Assembly: GCF_036057275.1 (NCBI RefSeq)
Contig: NZ_CP107945.1
Location: 5,270,001 to 5,334,000 of the forward strand
Reading direction: 5' to 3'
Source: Streptomyces sp. NBC_00390
Lineage (GTDB): Bacteria; Actinomycetota; Actinomycetes; Streptomycetales; Streptomycetaceae
Length of the DNA: 64,000 bases
A model generated the notes under the pieces. The model was not told the origin of the DNA. It searched no databases and worked only from the letters and a program-made list of their open reading frames with translations. The translations under genes were made by a program, and so were the position numbers. Positions 58,668-64,000 of the stretch are shown in pieces; positions within the stretch are counted from its first letter, which is position 1, and every line of letters starts with the position of its first letter.

Positions 58668-61444
58668 GGTCCGCCGGTGGTGGGGCCGGGGGCGGGCGGG
58701 GCCGTGGGGGTGAGGGTTTCGACGGGTGCGCCCGGGCTGAAACCGGGTAGTCCCGGCGCGCCGCTGGTGCCGTCCGCGGGTGTGCCGGGCGGGGCCTGCG
58801 GGCTCCCGGGTGCGCCGGACCCGATGGGGTTGCCGGGACCGCCGGCGGTCGGGCTGCCGGGGTGGCCGGGAACGCTGGGGTTTCCAGTACCGCTGGGGTT
58901 TCCAGTACCGCTGGGGAGACCGGGGCCGCCGGTGGTGGGGCCGGGGGTGGTGCCGCCCTGAGGCCCGCCGTTCGTCGCGCCCTGGGTCGGGCTCGGAGAC
59001 TTCCGGGCCCCGGACGGGTGCGGCGGTCCCGCCTGCATGATCGGCGGCCCGGTGTTCTCCGCGCCGGCAGCGAGCTTCAGATCGAAGTCCCGGACCGCTG
59101 TCTTCTTCAGTGCCGCGGCCATGAACTGTCCCCAGATCTGCGCCGGTGCGTCCCCGCCGCCAAGACGCCGCAGGCCGAGTGCCCCGTACAGCGGTGTCTG
59201 CACGCCGGTGTCCGGGTCCTGGCCCATCACGGCGACCACAGTGGCGAGGTCGGGGGTGTAGCCGGCGAACCAGGCGGCCTTGTCCTCCTCCGCGGTGCCG
59301 GTCTTGCCCGCCGCCGGGCGGCCGGCGGCCCGGGCCGCGGTGCCGGATCCGCTGGCGACGACGCTGCGGAGCATGGCGGTGGTGGTGTCGGCGGCCTCGC
59401 GGGAGACGACGCGCCGGCTGCTCCGCCGCGGCAGCGCGATGTCGGTGCCGTTCCTGGAGATCTTCTCGACGAGTGTGTACGTGCCGAACAGGCCGTGGTT
59501 GGCGAGGGTCGCGTAGGCCACGGTCATGTCGAGCACGCTCGCGGTGGCGGTGCCGAGTGCGATGGAGGGGGCGGGGGTGAGGTCGGGCGTGTTGCGGGGG
59601 ATCCCGAGGCCGATCGCGGTCTGTTCGACGAGCAGGGGGCCGACGTCCACAGCCATCTGGGCGTACACCGCGTTGACGGACGAGTTGGTGGCGGAGCTGA
59701 CGGTGATGGGGCCGTAGGAGGTGTTGTCCGAGTTCTCGGGGGCGTACCGCTCGCCGCTCCAGCCCTGGACGGGGCGCATGTTGCGGCCGTCGTAGACGGT
59801 GCGGGGGGTGATGGGCCGGCCGTCCTGGGTCGTGGCGCGGTGCTCGACGGCCGCGGTGAAGACGAACGGTTTGAAGGTGGAGCCGACCTGGTAGTCGCGG
59901 CGGGTGGCGTTGTTGACGTACTGCTTGGTGTAGTCGATGCCGCCGTACATGGCGACGACCTTGCCGGTGGCCGGGTCGATGGAGGCGCCGCCGACGCGGA
60001 CGTTGCGGTCGACCGCGCGACGGCGGCGGTCGAGTTTCGAGGTGATGTGGTCCTTGACCGCCCGGGCGAACGCGTCCTGCTTGCGGGGCTCGAGTGTGGT
60101 GGTGATCCGGTAGCCGCCGGCGGCCAGGGTCTTCTCGTCGATGATCTTGTTGTGGGTGAGGTAGTACTCGACGGCCTGCACGATGTAGCCGCGCTGGCCG
60201 GCGAGGCCGGTGGAGGGCCTGACCCTGTGCGGCATCGCGAAGGTCAGCCGGTCGCGGGCGGCGGGGGAGAGCCACTTCTCCTTGACCATGCCGTCGAGGA
60301 CGTAGTTCCAGCGGGCGAGCGCGGCGCGCCGGTTCTCGGGGCGGGTGGCGATGTCGTACGCGCTGGGTGCGTTGAGCAGTGAGGCGAGGTAGGCGCCTTG
60401 CGCGGTGTCGAGGTCGTCGACGTCCCGTCCGTAGTAGGCCTGGGCGGCGGCCTGGATGCCGTAGGCGTTGCGTCCGAAGTAGCTGGTGTTGAGGTAGCCC
60501 TCGAGGATGTCGTAGGTGCTCTGCTCGCGGCTGAGTTTCAGTGCGATGAAGAACTCCTTGGCCTTTCGGGTGAGGGTCTGTTCCTGGCCGAGGTAGTAGT
60601 TCTTGACGTACTGCTGGGTGATGGTGGAGCCGGACTGTCTGCCTTTGCCGCGCAGGGTGTTCCAGGCGGCACGGACCATGGCCTGGGGGTCGACCGCCTG
60701 TTTGGAGTGGAAGTCCCGGTCCTCGGCGGCCAGTACGGCCTGCTGCACGTGCCGGGGGATCCGGGCGAGGGGGACGTTCTCGCGGTTGACGTCGCCGTCG
60801 CGGGCGATCTGGGTGCCGTCCTTGTAGAGGTAGACGTTGGACTGAGCGGTGGCGGCGGCGTTGGCGGGCGGGATGTCGACGAGGAGGTAGCCGGCGGCGA
60901 ATCCGCCCATGAGCATGAGCGTGACGAGCAGGAATGCTCCGACGACCATGCGCCAGGTGGGGATGACACGGCGCCATCCGGTGCGTCGGCGGCGTGTTTT
61001 GCCGGGCTTGCTGTCGGCGCTCCCCGCGGTCAGGAGCGCCGGGGCGTGCCCTGCGGGGAGGGCCGGGGCCGGCTCCATCGGGAGGGCCGGTGCGGGCTCT
61101 GTGGGGAGGGCCGGTGCGGGCTCTGTGGGGAGGGCCGGTGCCGGCTCCGTCGGGAGGGCAGGGGCGGACTCTGGCGGGGAGGCTGAGGCAACCTCAGCAG
61201 GGAGGGCCGGTGCGGGCTCTGTGGGGAGGGCCGGGGCCGGTTCCGTCGGGAGGGCCGGTGCGGGCTCTGGCGGGGAGGCTGAGGCAACCTCAGCAGGGAG
61301 GGCCGGTGCGGGCTCTGTGGGGAGGGCCGGTGCGGGCTCTGTGGGGAGGGCCGGTGCCGGCTCCGTGGGGAGAACTGGGGCGGGCGGGCCGGGCTCCGTC
61401 TCGTCTCTGGGGGGCCAGCCCTGCTGCTGCGGCTCGTCGCTCAT
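58661..61444 (-). CDS. Class A penicillin-binding protein with repeat-rich ends
   Basis: A 927-residue bifunctional peptidoglycan synthase. Residues about 20-140 are Pro/Ala/Glu repeats of the PALPTEPA type, in the cytoplasm. One membrane helix (about 165-187) leads to the GT51 glycosyltransferase with Glu241 in AAEDRDFHSKQ. The transpeptidase has Ser522 and Lys525 in GSTFKPF, then SVN and KTGTAEE. The last 100 residues are Gly/Pro/Ser/Thr rich. The ATG at 61444 has GAGGG upstream; one at 61453 adds three residues. Confidence 0.93.
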   Translation of the reverse strand: MSDEPQQQGWPPRDETEPGPPAPVLPTEPAPALPTEPAPALPTEPAPALPAEVASASPPEPAPALPTEPAPALPTEPAPALPAEVASASPPESAPALPTEPAPALPTEPAPALPTEPAPALPMEPAPALPAGHAPALLTAGSADSKPGKTRRRRTGWRRVIPTWRMVVGAFLLVTLMLMGGFAAGYLLVDIPPANAAATAQSNVYLYKDGTQIARDGDVNRENVPLARIPRHVQQAVLAAEDRDFHSKQAVDPQAMVRAAWNTLRGKGRQSGSTITQQYVKNYYLGQEQTLTRKAKEFFIALKLSREQSTYDILEGYLNTSYFGRNAYGIQAAAQAYYGRDVDDLDTAQGAYLASLLNAPSAYDIATRPENRRAALARWNYVLDGMVKEKWLSPAARDRLTFAMPHRVRPSTGLAGQRGYIVQAVEYYLTHNKIIDEKTLAAGGYRITTTLEPRKQDAFARAVKDHITSKLDRRRRAVDRNVRVGGASIDPATGKVVAMYGGIDYTKQYVNNATRRDYQVGSTFKPFVFTAAVEHRATTQDGRPITPRTVYDGRNMRPVQGWSGERYAPENSDNTSYGPITVSSATNSSVNAVYAQMAVDVGPLLVEQTAIGLGIPRNTPDLTPAPSIALGTATASVLDMTVAYATLANHGLFGTYTLVEKISRNGTDIALPRRSSRRVVSREAADTTTAMLRSVVASGSGTAARAAGRPAAGKTGTAEEDKAAWFAGYTPDLATVVAVMGQDPDTGVQTPLYGALGLRRLGGGDAPAQIWGQFMAAALKKTAVRDFDLKLAAGAENTGPPIMQAGPPHPSGARKSPSPTQGATNGGPQGGTTPGPTTGGPGLPSGTGNPSGTGNPSVPGHPGSPTAGGPGNPIGSGAPGSPQAPPGTPADGTSGAPGLPGFSPGAPVETLTPTAPPAPGPTTGGPQ
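61056..61379. repeat. 24-bp coding repeats with a 96-bp higher-order period in the PBP gene
   Basis: About a dozen 24-bp units (plus-strand form GGGAGGGCCGGTGCGGGCTC plus 4 bases) encode repeated PALPTEPA. A variant block (CTGGCGGGGAGGCTGAGGCA onward) occurs at 61171 and again at 61267, showing a 96-bp duplication. Copy number probably varies between strains. Confidence 0.88.
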
Positions 61445-61586
61445 ATCCCTCATAGTGCACTTTTCACACCGATATCCCCTGGATCCTCACCCGTTGCGGC
61501 CGGAAATGCGCTCGCGGCGCTCCTGGCTGGTCCGTTAGGGTCGTGCGCTTCGTGCCCGGACGGATCGCGTGGGTGAGGGGGCTGTG

Positions 61587-62387
61587 GTGCGGCTTTACGC
61601 GGTCGTCGCGGCGGGTGGGTTCCGGCGCTATGCGACGTACCGGGTGGCCACGGCGGCCGGCGTGTTCACCAACACCGTGTTCGGCCTCATCGTCGCGTAC
61701 ACCTATATCGCCCTGTGGGACGAGCGTCCCCGGCTGGGCGGCTACGACCTGCCCGAAGCGCTGACGTATGTGTGGCTCGGTCAGGCGCTGCTGATGACCT
61801 GCGCCATGATGGGCGGTGGTTTCGAGGACGAGCTGATCGAGCGCATCCGTACGGGTGACATCGCCATCGATCTCTACCGTCCTGCGGATCTTCAACTGTG
61901 GTGGCTGGCGGGCGACCTGGGGCGCGCGGCGTTCCATCTGCTGGGACGCGGCATCGTGCCGATGGTGCTCGGCAGCCTCGCCTTCGATCTGGTGTTTCCC
62001 GCCTCGCCGCTGACCTGGCTGGCCTTTTTCGTGTCGGTCGCGCTCGGCGTCGTCGTGAGCTTCGCGGTGCGTTTCCTGGTGGCCCTGTCGGCGTTCTGGC
62101 TGATGGACGGGGCCGGGGTGATGCAGATCTGCTGGCTGGCGACACTGTTCTTCTCCGGGATGCTGCTGCCGCTGAACCTGTTCCCCGGTGTGCTGGGCGA
62201 GGTGGCGCGTGCGCTGCCCTGGTCGTCGCTGCTGCAGGTGCCCGCGGATGTCTTCCTGGGCAAGCACACCGGGTGGTCTCTGGTGCAGGCGTACGCGTTC
62301 CAGGCCGGCTGGGCGGTGGCGCTGCTGGCGGCCGGCCGCGCGCTGCAGCGGGTGGCAACGCGCCGGGTGGTGGTTCAGGGTGGGTGA
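61587..62387 (+). CDS. ABC-2 type permease (ABC2_membrane_6-like), first subunit
   Basis: A 266-residue membrane protein with six helices. The N-terminus is RLYAVVAAGGFRRYATYRVA, and helix segments include FFSGMLLPLNLFPGVLGEVA, typical of the COG4587-type family. GAGGGGG lies 6 bases before the GTG at 61587; GTGs at 61569 and 61584 are alternatives. It overlaps the next permease by 8 bases. Confidence 0.87.
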   Translation: MRLYAVVAAGGFRRYATYRVATAAGVFTNTVFGLIVAYTYIALWDERPRLGGYDLPEALTYVWLGQALLMTCAMMGGGFEDELIERIRTGDIAIDLYRPADLQLWWLAGDLGRAAFHLLGRGIVPMVLGSLAFDLVFPASPLTWLAFFVSVALGVVVSFAVRFLVALSAFWLMDGAGVMQICWLATLFFSGMLLPLNLFPGVLGEVARALPWSSLLQVPADVFLGKHTGWSLVQAYAFQAGWAVALLAAGRALQRVATRRVVVQGG

Positions 62388-63183
62388 GGCCGTCAGGGCG
62401 TACGGGCTGATCGCGGCGATGTGGATCCGGTCCACGATGACGTACCGGACGTCGTTCGTGATGACCACGCTGGGGAACTTCGCGGCCACCGGCTTCGACT
62501 TCGTGACGATCCTGCTGATGTTCTCGCACGTGGACGCGCTCGGCGGCTACTCGCTGCCCGAGATCGCCTTCCTGTACGGGACGACGAGTACCGCCTTCGG
62601 CCTGGCCGACCTGGTCATGGGCTCGATGGACCGGCTGGGGAGGCGGGTGCGCGACGGCACGCTCGACACCCTGCTGGTACGGCCGGTGCCGGTGCTCGCC
62701 CAGGTCGCGGCCGACCGTTTCGCGCTGCGCCGGCTCGGGCGGATCAGCCAGGGACTGCTGGTGCTGGGATACGGGCTGGCGAACCTGGACGTCGGGTGGA
62801 CGGCGGCGAAGGTGGCGATGGTGCCGCTGATGCTGCTCAGCGGCGGGGCGATCTTCGCGTCGGTGTTCGTGGCGGGCGGGGCGTTCCAGTTCTGGGCGCA
62901 GGACGCCTCCGAGGTGCAGAACTCCTTCACGTACGGCGGGAACACGCTGCTGCAGTACCCGCCGTCGATCTTCGCGAAGGACCTGGTGCGCGGGGTGACG
63001 TTCGTCGTGCCGCTGGCCTTCGTCAACTGGGTGCCGTCGCTGTACGTGCTGGGCCGCGAGGACCCTCTGGGTCTGCCGGACTGGCTGGCCTTCCTGCCGC
63101 CGCTGGTCGCCGCGGTGTGCTGCGGGCTCGCGGCGCAGGCCTGGCGGGTGGGCCTTCATTCGTATCGCAGCACCGGAAGCTGA
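62380..63183 (+). CDS. ABC-2 type permease (COG3694-like), second subunit
   Basis: A 267-residue six-helix permease. It starts at a GTG overlapping the previous gene. Conserved parts are MTTLGNFAATGFDFVTILLM and GTLDTLLVRPVPVLAQVAAD, a charged coupling-helix region. With the first permease it should form a heterodimeric channel for export. Confidence 0.87.
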   Translation: MGEAVRAYGLIAAMWIRSTMTYRTSFVMTTLGNFAATGFDFVTILLMFSHVDALGGYSLPEIAFLYGTTSTAFGLADLVMGSMDRLGRRVRDGTLDTLLVRPVPVLAQVAADRFALRRLGRISQGLLVLGYGLANLDVGWTAAKVAMVPLMLLSGGAIFASVFVAGGAFQFWAQDASEVQNSFTYGGNTLLQYPPSIFAKDLVRGVTFVVPLAFVNWVPSLYVLGREDPLGLPDWLAFLPPLVAAVCCGLAAQAWRVGLHSYRSTGS

Positions 63184-63195
63184 GGGCCGAGGAGC

Positions 63196-64000
63196 ATGGG
63201 GCTGGGCATGGATTTCATCGAGCTCGACGGGGTCGAGAAGGTCTTCGAGGTGCGGCGCAGGGTGGCGGGGAGCCGGATACGCCGTCAGAAGCACCAGGTG
63301 CGGGCGGTGGACGGGATAAGTTTCGCGGTGCCGCGCGGTGAGATGGTCGGCTACATCGGTCCGAACGGTGCCGGGAAGTCCACCACCATCAAGATGCTGA
63401 CGGGGATTCTCACCCCGAGCGGCGGCCGGCTCCGGGTGGCGGGCATCGATCCGTCCCGGGAGCGCACCCGGCTCGCGCAGCGCATCGGTGTGGTGTTCGG
63501 TCAGCGTACGACGCTGTGGTGGGACCTGCCGCTGCGTGATTCGTACCGGCTGATGCACCGGATGTACCGGATCCCGGACCAGGTCTTCCGCGAGAACCTC
63601 GACCGGTGCGTCGAACTGCTGGACCTGGGTGAGCTGTTGCAGGTGCCGGTGCGTCAGCTGTCTCTGGGCCAGCGGATGCGCGGCGACATCGCGGCGGCGC
63701 TGCTGCACGACCCCGAGGTGCTGTACCTCGACGAGCCGACGATCGGGCTCGATGTGATCTCCAAGGCGAAGGTCCGCACCTTTCTGCGTGATCTGAACGC
63801 CGAGCAGGGCACGACCGTCCTGCTGACGACGCACGATCTGACCGACATAGAGCAGCTGTGCAAGCGGGTGATGGTCATCGACCACGGCCGGCTGATGTAC
63901 GACGGGGCGCTGGCCGGGCTGCACGAGGTGGGCGAGAGCGAGCGCACGCTGGTGGTGGACCTGGAGCGCGAGCTGGCGCCGGTCGAGGTGGACGGGGCGC
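63196..64000 (+). CDS. ABC transporter ATP-binding protein, 3' end off the window
   Basis: About 268 residues are visible. Walker A is GPNGAGKST, the signature is LSLGQRMRGD, and Walker B is VLYLDEPT, with the H-loop in LLTTHDL. The insertion RRRVAGSRIRRQKHQ before Walker A fits the COG4586 family that works with the two permeases upstream. GAGGAG precedes the ATG at 63196; an ATG at 63208 is possible. Related triples export drugs or viologens; the substrate here is unknown. Confidence 0.92.
   Translation, partial: MGLGMDFIELDGVEKVFEVRRRVAGSRIRRQKHQVRAVDGISFAVPRGEMVGYIGPNGAGKSTTIKMLTGILTPSGGRLRVAGIDPSRERTRLAQRIGVVFGQRTTLWWDLPLRDSYRLMHRMYRIPDQVFRENLDRCVELLDLGELLQVPVRQLSLGQRMRGDIAAALLHDPEVLYLDEPTIGLDVISKAKVRTFLRDLNAEQGTTVLLTTHDLTDIEQLCKRVMVIDHGRLMYDGALAGLHEVGESERTLVVDLERELAPVEVDGA

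Noticed and set aside
58248..60977. A 909-residue minus-strand frame through the exporter and PBP region
   Set aside because: Frame-shifted shadow of the PBP gene, dominated by Arg, Pro and His. The PBP frame has all catalytic motifs.
61056..61379. Possible CRISPR or minisatellite outside genes
   Set aside because: The 24-bp period keeps the PBP reading frame and encodes a regular 8-residue repeat.

Overview
The window is a high-GC chromosomal segment of a Streptomyces-type actinomycete. The evidence is the very high third-position GC, frequent GTG starts, SsgA-like and RDD-family genes, DasR-type operators, and a gene order that, from memory, follows the S. coelicolor core from murA down to nagE2/nagE1/nagF and rph. 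Most genes are housekeeping or conserved Streptomyces genes; several blocks look accessory.

Layout. 1-7.1 kb: murA (cut by the left edge), a YqgE protein, a DUF3039 protein, then an amino-sugar-type ABC importer (lipoprotein plus two permeases) in one operon with a cytoplasmic GH20 beta-N-acetylhexosaminidase, preceded by a DasR-like site. 7.3-12 kb: a three-subunit xanthine-dehydrogenase-type molybdoenzyme, with a 169-bp MITE-like element sitting on the stop codon of the last subunit. 12.3-20.8 kb: a CPA1 antiporter, a CMD-family protein, tRNA-Cys, an MFS exporter, a Doc-type toxin-antitoxin pair, a DEAD/DEAH helicase, an IclR regulator and an S16 protease. 20.8-27.7 kb: an ArsR regulator with a small partner gene and a broken MFS gene, an Lrp/AsnC regulator divergent from hpd, a TPR protein, an FAD-linked oxidase and ssgG. 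27.9-33.8 kb: two RDD proteins, a small membrane protein, a large secreted M6 metalloprotease and an orphan gene. 33.8-36.8 kb: an unusual operon of an ECF sigma factor, a membrane protein, two secreted proteins (one metzincin-like) and a membrane-anchored protein. 36.8-41.7 kb: pncA, pncB, clpS, a DUF2017 gene and an amino-acid permease. 41.7-49.8 kb: a DUF2993/MMPL/TetR module, the CysO-dependent cysteine pathway (mec, leader peptide, cysO, cysM), a GC-rich repeat array, a membrane-anchored PemK-like protein and an MBL hydrolase. 49.8-57.3 kb: the GlcNAc PTS genes with at least four DasR-like sites, rph, a lipoprotein, rdgB, an odd tRNA-Leu(UAG), two tandem HNH endonucleases and bcp. 57.4-64 kb: DUF3618, a GroES-like protein, a guanidine-III riboswitch with its SMR exporter, a repeat-rich class A PBP, and an ABC-2 exporter cut by the right edge.

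How the genes work together. N-acetylglucosamine use recurs: an importer plus hexosaminidase at one end and the GlcNAc PTS at the other, all with DasR-like sites. Cysteine synthesis (mec, cysO, cysM) is led by a cysteine-containing leader peptide. pncA and pncB form an NAD salvage pair, and pncB shares a 25-bp palindrome with divergent clpS. The items most worth follow-up are the ECF/metzincin operon, the tandem HNH proteins built from repeated GIDTSHF modules beside a short-variable-arm tRNA-Leu, the repeat array at 47.6-48.3 kb, and the long repeat-bearing extension on the 2Fe-2S subunit.
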